In this document: piece after piece, positions 23,915-36,702 of the stretch
Position numbering within the stretch: position 1 is the first letter of the stretch
Layout: the number at the start of each line of letters is the position of its first letter
From: Erythrophleum ivorense
Lineage: Eukaryota > Streptophyta > Magnoliopsida > Fabales > Fabaceae
Reading direction: 5' to 3'
Assembly: GCA_026724425.1 (NCBI GenBank)
Contig: JAIUCV010000019.1
Location: 6,218,211 to 6,282,210 of the forward strand
Length of the DNA: 64,000 bases
Program-made: the position numbers and the translations under genes
The notes under the pieces: model-generated
The model's input: only the letters and a program-made list of their open reading frames with translations
Told to the model about the DNA's origin: nothing
Databases searched by the model: none

Positions 23915-24739
23915 GTATGCTGTCTGATCTTGAGGCTTGTGAATTCTATAAATACTGCTCCATCAGAAACATTTGAGTATTTTTTTTTCTTCCTTGATTT
24001 TAATTCCTTTTCTTAATGTTCCCAGCTAGCCACTAATTTGATTGTTTCCTGGATATGGTGAGAAAGGGGAAAAGTTAGGGTGTCTCTTGAAGGAAGGTAC
24101 CACCACATTGCTGCCTAATGTAGTGAGAACTGAAGGGTTATTGTGTCCAGAAAAAAATGCTAGGGTAGAGAAGCAAGCATTATTATAGAATTAGGTAGCA
24201 TCTTTAAACATTGGATTATTTACCGATAGAGTTATTGACCTAGTAATTCAATGGTTAGGTGAACCACAGAAGAAAAGTTGGTGAAGCCTAGTCGGTTAAA
24301 ATTTGGTATCTTTTGCTTTTCGGCTAAGCTAAGTTTGCTTCTTCCTTCACAACACTTTCCCTTGTCCAAAGCTTACAGAACTTCATTTTTCTGTTTTAGT
24401 GCTTCTAAGCCCTTTTGTTTTGGGTATTATCCTTTGGAATGCCTTGTCTCAAATACTGTGTTCCATCCATTGTTGCTTTTGCTTCAATTGGTTGATTGGT
24501 TCTTAATTGTCATGCTGAAATATCTGAAATAAGCTAAGAAAATATTATTTAAATGAATGCCTATCACATTTCTATCTCAGTTATGTTAAAATAGTGTTTT
24601 GCTCCTTTGTATTCCATATGTATGTGTGTTTAAGTAAGCGACTTAAAGACCGCGCATCATAAATTAAATCATTGTCCCATGAGAGCCAACATAATGCATG
24701 ACCTTCCCTTTTTTAATATCAAACTAATAAAGTAACAGT
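23915..24739. other. TPS intron 8, left part
   Basis: This stretch follows the donor of TPS exon 8 (GTATGC at 23915). It holds no recognisable exon or repeat before the gypsy LTR at 24740. The short plus-strand frame 24278-24532 shows no family similarity. Confidence 0.4.
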
Positions 24740-25101
24740 TGATGTAGGACCAATAGTAACTAAGGGGAATAAAGGAGGGAAAGTGAATAATAGGGAGAGA
24801 AGTTTGAAGATACTTTATTATTTAATCAATGGTAAGGTGCATAATCCTAATTCTCATGGGCTATATAGAGAGCTCAGGAGATAATTACTAATAACAAATT
24901 CTAATCTTAAATCCTAATCCTTAGGGTAACTAAATAAATAACTAATAACAAACTTAATGATAAGCCTAAAATAAGATAAAACAAACCTAATGATAAGTAA
25001 ATAAAACAAACATAATGATTAGCTTAAAACAAGATAATCATAACAAATTATTTTAACAATTTTCTATGCCTAAAATAAGTTTTAATAACTAGTTTCCATC
25101 A
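24740..25101 (-). repeat. 3' LTR of gypsy element 2 (362 bp)
   Basis: Minus-strand ends are TGATGGAAAC and CTACATCA, so TGATG and CATCA form an inverted repeat. Directly upstream on the minus strand is a purine-rich tract (GCCGGGGGGAAA), a good polypurine tract, and before it the end of the gypsy coding region. No partner 5' LTR remains, because the element is cut off by the hAT pair at 28845. Confidence 0.65.
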
Positions 25102-26640
25102 TTTCCCCCCGGCTGACAAAAACTCTCCTTTAGAGAGGAAGACTGTTGATAAGCTTGTAGCAAAGCAGGATCGATGGCAAAAAAACTCCTCATCAGTAAT
25201 TCATGTAGCATTAGAATCTAAGAAACCTTTCCAACAAATAAGGTAGCGATGAAGGGGACCTTCTGGAGAAAGAACAACTTGGTCATCTATGATCACATCA
25301 ATGGCTTCTTCATGCAGCAGAAAAGATGGAAGAGTGGGCACAGGAGCTTGATGACGCTGGACACTTGTAGAACCATCAAAAAGCAAAAGGGGAGGCTCAA
25401 ATGTGCCTCGATAAGGGAATAAATCCTCAACATTGAAAATTGGACTAATAATCATATCAGGAGGTCATTCTAGTTCGTATGCATTGGGCTTAAGTTTCTT
25501 AGAAATGCGAAAAGGATTAGAGGCTCGAGCGTGCAACTTTTTGAAGTAACGTTTGGGATAACACTCAGAGTAGATACCAACCATCACAAAATCACCTTCA
25601 TTAAAGTTTTGAAAACGTCAGTGAATATTAGCAGCTAATTGATATTGTTCATTGCTTAATGCAAGCTTACACCTAATCTCAACATGCAAATCATGAAGAT
25701 GCTAGGCAAATGTTTCTGCAGACTGAGAGGTACGGGTCATTAAGGGAATGGGTAAAAGGTCAATAAGCTAGCGGGGTTTAGAGCCCTGAACAATCTCAAA
25801 AGGACTTTTACCAATAGATCAATTAACTAAATTGTTATATGCAAACTCAGCTATTGATAAAATCAAATCCCAATTACCATGTTATCCCTTACTAGACTTT
25901 TAAGTAAATCACCCAAACTACAATTTGTGACTATTGTTTGGCCATCAGTTTGCAGATGAAACGTAGAGGAAAATTTTAATTGAGTACTAAAAAGTTTTCA
26001 AAGGGTTTTCTAAAAATAATTAACAAACTTAACATCTCTATTAGAAACAATAAAAGCAAGTAACCCGTGCAAATGCACAACCTCTCGAAAGAACAACTTA
26101 GCAAAGTTAGAAGTATCAGTAGTTTTACTACAAGGAATGAAGTGAGCCATCTTAGAAAATCAATCTACAACTGCAAAAGTAGAATCGTGCCCTTGGGTTG
26201 TTCGTGGAAATCCTAAAACAAAGTCCATATCTTTTCAAGGGGCATGTGAAATAGGCAAAGGAGTGTATAAACCTATATTTTGCTTCTTAGCTTTAGAAGT
26301 TTGGCATGTGCGGCACTGGAAAAGTATCTTAGCAACATCACGTTTTAAAGAAGGTTAGTAAAATCTATCCTTAACTAAGGCTATGGTCTTATCTCTACCA
26401 AAATGGCTAATTAAACCTCCCACATGTAATTCCTAAACAAGGATATCTCTTATTGATGTTCGAGATATGCACAATCGATTTCCCTGAAAAAAATAACTAT
26501 TTTGAAGGATAAGGTCAGCATAGGCATGGCGAGGACCTTTGTTAATATTCTTGAAAATGATTCCAAAGTCAGGACAAGTAACATACTTATCTTTTAATCT
26601 ATCAAAACCCACAATACTAATATTCATAGTTTATAATATG
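25102..26640 (-). pseudogene. gypsy element 2: integrase and chromodomain
   Basis: Near the 3' end (25455-25201) the minus strand reads a chromodomain-like segment (DDQVVLSPEGPLHRYLICWK), placing the element among chromoviruses. Between 26640 and 25460 are the H2C2 finger and integrase core: a FGIIFKN... GNRLCI stretch at 26627-26433, and matches to core and C-terminal parts with many stops at 26300-25600. No frame is long enough to be active. Confidence 0.65.
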
Positions 26641-27960
26641 ATAAGCTTACGACTCATGGTATCGGCTACCTTATTTTTCACTTTACACCAATGCTTAATA
26701 ACAAAAGTAAACTGTTGAATAGATTTTTTTTTGTGACAACTGCTGAATAGATTTTATCCATGCTGCATGTCTAGTATTTAAGTGCCTTTGAAAGTGAAGA
26801 AATTTAAGGGTCTGATGGTTAGAATATGAAATGAACTCTTGGGGAAGAAGATAAAATTTTCATTACTCAAGAGAGCTTACAATGGCATAGAATTCTTTAT
26901 CATAAACTGAGTACTTTTGCTTGGCTTCATTGAGTTTTTCACTGAAAAAGGTGACGGGGTGACCTTGACTAAAGACGCCTCTAATGCCCACTCTAGAAGC
27001 ATCACAGGCAACTTTAAAAGGTTTAGAAAAGTCGGGTAAAGCTAAGACAGGAGATTTAAAAAGTTTCTTCTTAATAGTTTCCAAAGCTTTAGAAGTTGTA
27101 GGATACTATTGGAACTTGTCATGTTTCAAACAATCTATAAGAGGAGTCATGATAGTGTTAAAGTCCCTAATACAGTGTCTATAAAAAAAAAGCTACACCA
27201 TGAAAATTATGTGCTTAAAAAAGGATTCTCGGCTCAGGTCATTCACTAATGGCTTTATTAACCTTCTCAAGGTCAACGGTTAAATCTTGTGCAGAGACTA
27301 TAAACCCAAGAAATACAACCTGATTTTGAAGGAAAGAACATTTGAGAGATTAATATAGAATTTTTCATGACAAAAGGTAAGAAAAATTTGGCGAAGGTGG
27401 CCCAAATGTTCATCCCTAGATCTACTATAGACTAATATATCGTCAAAGTATACAACTAAGAATTTTTTAAGGTAAGATCTAAATATATGGGTCATAACTC
27501 TCATAAAGGTACTAGGAGCATTAGAGAGGCCAAAAAGCATTATTAACCATTCATACAATCCATCTTGAGTTGAAAAGGCATTTTTTCATTCATCTCCAGG
27601 TCTAATCCTAATTTGGCAATAGCCATTGCAAAGATCAATTTTAGAAAACAAACTAGAGCTAACAACTAAATCAAGCATGTCTTCAAGTCGTGGAATTAGG
27701 AACCTATACTTAATGGTGATCTTATTAATGCCTGACTATCTACACATATTCTCCAAGTTTCATCTTTTTTAGGAGTTAAGAGGGTGGGAACTACACAAGG
27801 AATAAGACTATATTGGATATAACCCTTTTCAAGTATACCATCAACTTGTCTATTAAGCTCTTCCCTATCTTTAGGGTGCATCCAATAATGAGGAAGATTA
27901 GGGAGTTGAGAACCTGGAATTAAGTTAATAATATGCTGTATATTTCTCATTGGTGGAAGT
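26641..27960 (-). pseudogene. gypsy element 2: reverse transcriptase and RNase H
   Basis: At 27950-27696 the RT entry is visible (LPHYWMHPKDREELNRQVD, VVPTLLTPKKDETWRICVD). At 27558-27298 is the active site in VVYFDDILVYS, with the catalytic Asp pair kept, preceded by MLFGLSNAPSTFMRVM. RNase H starts at 27084-26863 (FKVACDASRVGIRGVF, KYSVYDKEFYAIV). Frameshifts separate these parts, notably around 27600 and 27200. Confidence 0.75.
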
Positions 27961-28844
27961 TTTAAAGGAAGCTCATTTGAAACAATATCCTTAAATTATT
28001 CTAAAAGCTAATACATCTCATTAGGTTCATCAATATTAGAGACAGAAGCAACCTTAAAGGAAACTTTGGAACTAAGGCAAAAATAACATCATTCTCTTTA
28101 CTTTTTGACTCAAACTATTTATGTGTTAGGAGATGAAGGTTATGATTCTTAGTCCCTCGATCTTTTAATTTATGAGAATTCATATTCTCAAAATCAGGTT
28201 TGACGGGATGCAACAAAATTGATTTTCTATTATGTTTGAACACATAATTGTTTTTCTTACCATAACTAATAACATCATGATCATAAAGCCAAGGTCTGCT
28301 TAGTAAAATATGAGCAACATCTATTGGGAGGACATAACAAAGAATATCCTCTTGGTATTCTCCTAATTGAAGGGAAACATGACATTGCTGAGTAATAGGT
28401 AATGAAATCTTATCTACCCACGCTACGTGAAAAAGGTGCAGGATGAGGTTTGAGTTTAAATCCAGGTCTGGGGACTCTCATATTAGAAACTACATTTCTT
28501 GTACTACCTCAATCAATAACTACTTTACATAACTTATTCCTGTATTTCATAAATGTGTGGAAACTACTAGTCCTCTTCCAAGAATCCATAAGTAAAGGAA
28601 TAGATATAATGTATCTCATCACATTAATGTGATCTGATGTTTGGTTAAGGCCTTTAACTATGATGTCATCATTAATATCAAAGAGGCACTCAGGGGGGTC
28701 AACTATTATATTTGCGTTGCCAATCTCACCTAAGTCACCAGTTTGATGCTTGGGAGTCAAGGTGTGATTGGGGTACTTAGATGCAATATGACCTTTGGAA
28801 TGATAATGAAAACACTTAATGGTGAAACCACTAGAATCATGCGA
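27961..28844 (-). pseudogene. gypsy element 2: protease region and gag zinc knuckle
   Basis: The minus strand from 28844 down gives a zinc-knuckle-like block (KCFHYHSKGHIASKYPN; the CCHC is partly changed) and then, through 28760-28509, a stretch ending in RYIISIPLLMDSWKRTSSFH and VVIDxGS at about 28520-28500, the place of a retropepsin active site. The rest to 27961 is broken. The gag part upstream of the zinc knuckle is missing where the hAT pair begins. Confidence 0.55.
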
Positions 28845-31310
28845 GAATTGTCCATCTAAATCGCTGGAATCATGTGAGTTGAATCAAAATCAACAAGTCA
28901 CAGCGTTTTGGCGATTCTAAATACCTCAAACTTGACAGGTTGCAGCAGAGCTAACGGCTCACGAATGCACTGAAGAAGACCTGTTGAGTTGAAGAAGACA
29001 CAACGTGTTTACTTCTTCTTCTTCTTTTTCCCCTTTGAAATGAAATCTTGTTTGCATGTGTTGTTTCATTTATATGCAAGCTAGTAGTATATGTGAGTCG
29101 CATTACATATATGCAAACTATTTGCAATACTTAATGTGACTATGCATGGTATTAGGTTGGCAGGTGCTACAGGTTTTCTTTTATTTTATTAGGCTTTAAA
29201 CCTTTTTTTTTAGATTTTCCTATTACGTTTAATTTTCCTATTGGATATGGGCTTGTAATTTGGGTTTGAATATAATAGAATTTCCAAGTGCCAAGCCACA
29301 CATTGCTACAAGACATCAATAACTTACCTATATATAATCTAATGAAAAACCTAATATTCACCTTTCAATTATAATCTTTGACGCAACAGACTTGTACATC
29401 ATCTTTGGCCTCCCAAGCAACATTCTCCTCTCATGTGCATTATTTTTGGATTAATAATAATTAGCTTGAGGTTTGAGTTTGATTGTGGTGAACTAATATT
29501 AGGTGAGAAAAATAATATTTTTTTATTTTCAATTATTTTTTCATTAATTCTTAACTTTTCTTTTTATAGACTAGGCTATAGCTCTTAAAAAAAGGTGAAG
29601 AAAGATGTTACTTGGGATCATTGTAAGGCTCCTAAGACTTGATTACATGTAAAATGTAATTATTGTCCCAAAACAATATGAAGTAGAGCATTTAGGATGA
29701 AACATCATCTAGCCAAAACACACAAAGAAGTTGTTCCTTATGAACAAGTACCAAAAGAGGTGACAAATTTATTTAAAAAAATTTTAGATGATATGAACAA
29801 GAGTGATGATAATGTTATTGAATGCTTTGATGATAAAGGAAATCAAGAACATGATGTGCAAAATAAATGGTCTATAGAAGCATTTATAGTAAAAGGAAAA
29901 GGGGGAAGTAGCTTTGGCTTTTCTAAACATAATATGAAACAACAAACCATGAATGCAATAGTAAAAAATAGAGATTAGGTGGTTAAAGATATTTGTAGAT
30001 GCATATTTGGTAATGCATTGTTATTTACTTTGGTAAAGAGTCTCTTATTTATTAATATGGTGAAATCAATTAATGAATATGGTAGAGATTTGAAACCACT
30101 TATTTATTATGAAGTGAGAGTTTCGTTCCTAAAAAAAGAGGTTGTTCTTATCAATGCTAATTTGGATAAATATAAAATTGAATGGAAAAAAACTAGTTAT
30201 ACATTGATGTTAGATGGATGAACCTATGGAAAAGGTAGGACTTTTACTAATTTTTTTGTTAATAGTTTTAAAGGGATTTTTTTTAAAAAATTCAGTGACA
30301 CTAGTAATTTTATTAAAGATGCTGAAAAAATGTTTAAATTACTGAATGAGATTATGATGGAAATTGGGAAAGAAAATGTGGTCTAAGTAGTGACAGACAG
30401 TGCTTCAACCCTTATATCTGTGGGAAATATGTTGATAGATAAAAGAAAGTAGCTCTTTTGGTTTCGTTGTGCAGCCCACTATGTTGATTTAATTCTTAAA
30501 GATATTGACGACATCATGATATTCCATAATACCATTAGGAAAGCAAAAAAAGAAAAAAAATTACGATGTTCATTTATAGGCACACTTGGTGCTTAATTTG
30601 TACAGAAGTTATTTCAAAAGTAAAGAGTTAGTTATGCCAATAGTAACAAGGTTTGCGATATCTTATTTAACAATGAAGTCTATTTTGGATCAAAATATTG
30701 CACTTCGATTTATGTTTGTATTAGAAAAATGGGCTAAAAGTGTATATGCCTCTAGAATTCAAGCAAAAATTATAGAAGACATTGTTCTAGCTTATTTAAG
30801 ATTTTGGAAGTCCATTAAAAATTGCTTGAATGGGGTGTCTCCTCTTGTGAAAATCCTTAAACTTGTGGATAGTGATTCAAAATTGGCAATGAGATATATT
30901 TATGAGGCTATAGATAGAACAAATAAACAAATATCAAATAATTTTAATAATATGGAAAGCATATATAAAAAAGTTTAGGAAATCATCGACAAGCATTGGG
31001 ATTATTAACTTCATAGGCCTCTTCAAGCGGTAGTATATTTTTTAAATCCTAAGTAAGTTTTTTTTTAATAGAAACAATTTAAATTTTTATGTAATATAAT
31101 TACTTTATGTTTTGTTTATTATTATGTCTTACCTTATCTTAATAATTTTATAAGTTCCATTGTGATCTAAAGTGTAACCCAAATATTGAGCTTAAAATTG
31201 GATTATACAAAATATTAGACAAGATATGTCTTGATATTGAGACTATCTATAACTCTTTACACTCTTTTATAAAAATATTTCACCATAGGGCTAGCAAAAA
31301 AAATTATAAA
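28845..31310 (+). pseudogene. hAT transposase remnant, left arm of an inverted pair
   Basis: The plus strand reads a hAT-superfamily transposase. A BED-type zinc finger lies at about 29600-29720 (CNYCPKTI ... MKHHLAKTH). Open stretches follow at 29697-29978 and 29979-30221 (DUF659-like, ending SYTLMLDG). Near 30380-30500 comes VVTDSAST and a HYVDLILKDI-like segment, the usual CAAHCLDL block, and 30586-30978 continues the helical domain. In-frame TAG or TGA stops interrupt it. The hATC dimerisation domain at the C-terminus is absent. The whole arm, including non-coding sequence from 28845, is repeated in opposite orientation to 33909. Confidence 0.75.
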
Positions 31311-33909
31311 TAAAGATTTGATTAATTATTAAATCAATCTATATATAATCATATAATATATAAAATGAATGAAATAATAAGTTATGTTACCAAATGAATT
31401 ATTATTAGGTTGTTTCTTTTCTTTGGTTACAATTACTAAGCTATATTCAAAGAGCCTTTCTGCCTTATCAAAATTTTCAATTTGAGAATTAATTTTGATT
31501 CTAGTCTCAATATCAGGACACATCTTATTTAATATTTTGTATAATCCAATTTTAACCTTAATATCTGGGTTAAACGTTGGATCATGATTGAACCTATAAA
31601 ATTATTAAAATAAGGTAAGACATAATAATAAATAATAAATAAAGTAAATATATTACATACAAATTTAAATTGTTTCTTTAAAAAGAAATGACTTAGGATT
31701 TAGAAAATATGCTGCAACATAAAGAGGCTTATGAAATTGATAGTCCCAACGCTTATCTATGATTTTCTATATTTTTTTTATATTTGCTTTTCATATTGTT
31801 AAAATTATTTGATATTTGTTCCTTTGCTCTATCTATAGCCTCATAAATATATCTCATTACTTATTTTGAATCACTGTTCACAAGTCTAAGGACTTTTACA
31901 AGAGGATACACTATTCAAGCAGTACTTGTTAGACTTCCAAAATCTTAAATCAATTAAAACAATATCTTCAACAACTTTTGCTTCAATTTTAGAAGCATAT
32001 ACACTTTTAACCCATTTTTCTGATGCAAATGTAAATTGAAGTGCAATTTTTTTATCTAAAATAGACTTCATTGTTAAATAAAATGTCACAAACCTTGTTA
32101 CTTCTAACCTAGTTAACTCTTTACCTTTGAAATAGTTTCTACACAAATTAAGCAACCAAGTGTGCCTATAAATGAATGTGGTAATTTTTTTTTTTGCTTT
32201 TTCAATGTTATTATGAAATATCGTGATGCTACCGATGTCTTCAAGAATCAAATCAAGACAGTGGGTTGCATAAGGCAACCAAAAGAGCTGCTTTCTTTTG
32301 TCTATCAACATATTTTCCACAAATACAAGGGCTGAAGCATTGTCTGTCACCACTTGGACCACATTTTCTTTCCTAATTTCTGTTGCCATCTCATCCCGTA
32401 AGTCAAACATTTTTTCAGCATCTTAATAAAACTATTAGTGTCAATGGATTTTAAAAAAAATAGTCCCTTTAGAACTATTAACAAAAAACATTAGTAAGAA
32501 ACTTACATTTTCCATCAATTCATTCATCTAATATCAATATACAACCAATTTTCCTCTATTCAATTTTATATTTATCTAAATTAACATTGATAAGATCAAC
32601 CTCTTTCTTCAAGAGGGAAACTCCCACTTCATGATAAGTAGGTGGTTTCAAATCTCTACTATATTCAGTAATTGATTTCACTATATTAATAAATAAGAGA
32701 CTTTTTACCAAAATAAATGACAATGTATTACCATATATGCATTTACAAACATCCTTAACCATCTGATCTCTATCCTTTGCTATTGCATTCATGGTTTGTT
32801 GTTTCATATTAGGCTTAGAAAAGCCAAAGTTACTTCCCATTTTTCCTTTTACTATAAATGCTTCTATAGACCTCTTATTTTGCAAATCATGTTCTTGATT
32901 TCCTTTATCATCAAAGCATTCAACAACATTATCATCACTTTTGTTCATATCATCTAAAATTTTTTTAAATAAATTTGTCACCTCTTTTGGTATTTGTTCA
33001 CAAGGAGCAACTTCTTTGTATGTTTTAGCTAGATGATGTTTCATCCAAAATGCTTCGCTTCACATTGTTTTGGGACAATAATAACATTTTACATATAATC
33101 AAGTCTCAGGAGCTTTACAATAATCCCAAGTGACATCTTTCTTTAACTTTTTTTTAGGAGCCATAGTTTAGTCTATAAAAAGAAAAGTTAAGAATTAATG
33201 AAGAAATCAATTGAAAATAAAACAAAAAAAAATTATATTATTTTTCTCTCCTAATATTGTTCACCACGATCAAACTCTAACCTCAAGCTAATTATTATTA
33301 ATCCAAAAAATAATGCACACGAGAGGAGAATGTTGCTCGAGAGGTTAAAGATGATTTATAGGTTTGTTGCGTCAAAGATTATAATTAAATGGTAAATATT
33401 AGGTTTTCTCATTAGATTATATATAGGTAAGTTACTGATGTCTTGTGGCAATGCATAGCTTGGCAATTGGAAATTCTATTGTATTCAAACCCAAATTACA
33501 AGCACTCAATAAGAAAATTAAACTTAATAGGAAAATAATTTTAAAAAAAAGATTCAAGTCTGATAAAATAAAAGGAGACTTGCAACACCTGTCAACCCAA
33601 TACCATGTACAGTCATATTAAGTATTGCAAATAGCTTACATATATGTAACATTTCTCACATATACTACTGGCTTGCATATAAATTAAACGACACATGCAA
33701 ATAAGATTTCATTTCAAAGGGAAAAAAACCAGAAAAAAAAAGTAAACACGCTGTGTCTTCTTCAGCTCAACAGGTCTTCTTCAGTGCATTCGTGACCCAA
33801 TAACTTTGCTGCAACCTATTAAGTTTGAGGCATTTAGAATTGCCAGAAGGCTGTGACTCATTGATTTTGACTTTACTCATATGATTTCAGTGATTTAGAT
33901 GGACAATTC
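31311..33909 (-). pseudogene. hAT transposase remnant, right arm of an inverted pair
   Basis: This is a diverged inverted copy of 28845-31310. It keeps longer frames. 33044-32556 (162 codons) has MKHHLAKTYKEV of the BED finger and the following region. 32410-31886 (174 codons) has VVTDNASALVFVENML and YATHCLDLILEDIG, the conserved hAT block, in better shape than the left copy. At the inner end the two arms stop matching near 31507 (left counterpart about 31243), leaving a short spacer. Like its partner it lacks the hATC domain. Confidence 0.75.
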
Positions 33910-35433
33910 CAACTCAAAGGTGATTCAATGTCCAATCTGTATCATTTAAATATGAACTATGACAAATCATATAACCTAAATTGAAAATTAAAAGATTTCA
34001 ATTACCTTGCCTATAGGAGTTTCCTCCAATGACCCGAGCAAGTTTCGTACTTCTCAATTTCTTTAGAGATGGAATTAGCAAAAATGGAATTTTCCTTAAT
34101 GTTGGAATTTGCCATATGGACCTAACCAAGTCTCTTCTTCATAGGTTGAGACTCATCGTAGAGCTTCCAATACTTCTCCTTATTGTGTCTTTGCTTCTTG
34201 TAGTAGGCACACCACAAGATGTCTTTGTTAAATTGTTTTGATTGTTCAATTTGCCCTCTCACTTTATTAGAGTGTTGCACAGAATGCTTAGATACTATAG
34301 CAAAACTCTTCACCAGTGAAATGTCAATCATTACACCTCTTTTTCCTTCTTTTGCTAGCACAATAGAAATTATCACATTCAAGAATGGTAACTTCTCCTT
34401 GCTAAGTATCTGGACCTGTAGAGTATCAAATTCAATGGTCAATTAAGCAAGAAATTCATAAATCTTTTTTTTTTCAACAAATCGCTTAAGAATAGCTGCA
34501 TCATCACTATACTTCATTTGAATGTATTGGTAATGATCTATCTCCTACCAAAACTTTTCCAATAAATTAGATTATTCAGTGACTAACTAGTTGTCTTGTT
34601 TAATGGTGGAGATTTTAGTCTTAATCTTATAGATTTATGTTGCATCACAAACTTTGGAATAGTTTTGTTGCATGGCATCCCATACTCCTTGGCAGAGTGA
34701 AGGAACATGCATGTGTCACCAATCTTTGGTAACATAAAGTTTCATAACAGGGACATTACTAAGGAATCTTCTTTATCTTAGGTTTCGAATTTGGGATCCC
34801 CTAGTTTAGGACCAATATCAAGTAAATGACTCAACTTGCCTTGTCCCTTGAGGAATGTTCAAACCATTTGAGACCATTTCAAATAATTCTTTCTGTTTAA
34901 TCTACATGTGAGCTAAATGTGTGGCAAATCACTTATAGGAGCAGTGTAACTACTCATGAATACATCAGAAATCTTGCTAGTTACTGTAGACTCAGACATG
35001 GTCAGGGTAGCACCACAAGAGAGACAAAGAACAAGAAAAAAGGCAAACAACTTTAATGATCTTGACCACAAATAAAAGAGCACCACTTTGGGAGTCAAAA
35101 TAGAATTGGAAAAACTTTGGGCAAGCTTCTAAAAATGTCTAGCGATGTGTTTTAAGCTGATGGCAACAGAAGAGGAGATGTCACACACTCTCACGTGCCG
35201 TTGCGTGAGGCTCATAGCAGGGATGTGGTGGCGGCGTGTGGCGGTGTGTGTGGCGGCTGTTAGTGGTCTGGTCAATGAGAGAATGGCAATCGGCGAGGTT
35301 TGGACTGGTTGGACCAAGTGAAGATCCAAAACAACAAAACTAGAAATCAAAGTAGCAATGAAGGCTACAATAAAGAAAAATGGCTATGAAGGCCAAGAAG
35401 AAAAATGCCTAGAAACTCTAGGGCTCTGATATC
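33910..35433 (-). pseudogene. copia gag fragment with leader
   Basis: Downstream (minus strand) of a 5' LTR and primer site there is a leader of about 430 bp, then a likely gag ATG near 34999 (MSESTVTSKISDVF). The UBN2-type gag region follows with several stops (DKEDSLVMSLL near 34820; FDTLQVQILSKEKLPF near 34430). Then a zinc-knuckle-like block at 34210-34150 (WCAYYKKQRHNKEKYWKL), where one Cys is changed to Tyr. The element is cut off at the hAT pair border (33909). The signal-peptide-like stretch encoded at 35098-35000 precedes the gag ATG and is not thought to be translated. Confidence 0.65.
35422..35433 (-). other. primer-binding site of the copia fragment
   Basis: The minus strand reads TGATATCAGAGC directly after the LTR end. 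It matches the tRNA-Met primer site TGGTATCAGAGC with one change. Confidence 0.75.
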
Positions 35434-35679
35434 ATGACAAGAAGTCTAAAATTCTTGTTATTAAAAAGAATGAAAGTACATGGGTATTTATAGAGTAAAG
35501 AGGAAGCTATTCTAGGAAGGAAAATAAATGAAACATAAATGACTGACAAATTCCTAACCATTAAGGACTGACAAATCAATTAATTTCTAGGATCAATTAA
35601 TAATTACAAGGATTTTAATTATAATTACAATAATTACAATAATTAAGAAGGATTTGTAATAATTAAGGAGGATATGACA
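35434..35679 (-). repeat. 5' LTR of the copia fragment (246 bp)
   Basis: Minus-strand ends are TGTCATATCC and CTTGTCA. A CTATAAATA box near 35492 is in the right place for the LTR promoter. A primer site adjoins the inner end. No 3' LTR of this family is visible in the window. Confidence 0.7.
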
Positions 35680-36702
35680 GCTTTTACTTTTGTTAACCAT
35701 GTTTCACTACCAAGAAATCATGAACTCTAGTATACATTAAAGATTATATCTGTATATACACATGGAGATTATATCTATATAACTGAACCACTCGAGAAAA
35801 AAGGTGATCGGATTAAAGAAATGGAACTTAAGGTGTATCCAGAATTAAAACAGTGATTGACAGAACTTTGCAGTGACCCAAAGACCACAATTGTTGTTCT
35901 TAGTGGAAGTGATAGAGTAGTCTTAGAGGAGGTAAATCTCCACACATTTTTTTAATTCTTTATGAACTATTTTATCCCTTTTTTAACTTATCGCTTTTTT
36001 AGAATTTTGGGGAGTATGACCTGTGGCTGGTAGTAGAGAATGGCATGTTTTTTCACCCTTTAAAAGGAGAATGGATGTCAACAATGCCAAAGCTTCTGAA
36101 TATGGAACGGGTTGATAGCATGAAGGTGCTCAAAGTTTAAACTCTTGCAATTGTCCCTTTTCTTTATTCTCTCAATGTACAATCCTGATATTGTGTTTTC
36201 AACATGTACTTAAGTACTTTACAGAAAGAACACCTAGGTCACATTTTGAAGAACGGGAAACTTCACTTGTGTGGAATTACAAGTATGCAGGTGCTTGAGT
36301 TATTTTTCTGGAGACTTTTAAGTTATTTTCCTTGGTCACTTTAGTTTCTGATCATCTCATGACAATTGCAGATGTTGAATTTGGAAGACTTCAAGCAAGG
36401 GACATGCTGCAGCATCTTTGGACAGGTCTAATCTCTTATGCACTAGTTGATGTCATTCAAGGTAGCCGATCTGTTGAAGTGCGGGCTGTTGGTATTACAA
36501 AGGTGACCTTTTTCTTATAATAATTGACATTTCTCAATTCCCTTGTCAAATGAAATTTTTTATATTGACATTAATGCTTACTTAAACATTATTTGTTTAA
36601 TCAGGGAGTAGCTATTGACCGTATCCTGGGTCAGATAGTACACAGTAAATCCATGACATCTCCAAATGATTAGTCTTCTGTATAAGGCATTTTTTGGCAA
36701 AG
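35680..36702 (+). pseudogene. TPS1: TPS1-type pseudogene, exons 9-13
   Basis: The TPS coding sequence resumes after 11.9 kb of inserted elements. Exon 9 (about 35780-35931) reads TEPLEKKGDRIKEMELKV and DPKTTIVVLSGSDR, the start of the phosphatase-like C-terminal domain. A TGA stop lies near 35852. Exon 10 (36003-36125) has NFGEYDLWLVVENGMFF. Exon 11 (36203-36290) has RTPRSHFE and WNYKYA; the acceptor that should read CAG just before 36203 is CAA. Exon 12 (36372-36502) has DVEFGRLQARDMLQHLW. Exon 13 (36605-36702) has GVAIDRILGQIVHSKSM, then a one-base deletion near 36673. The front of exon 9 is not recognisable. Confidence 0.88.

Noticed and set aside
34913..35098. open frame with a signal-peptide-like N-terminus
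   Set aside because: It spans the copia leader and gag start; the hydrophobic part precedes the likely gag ATG near 34999.
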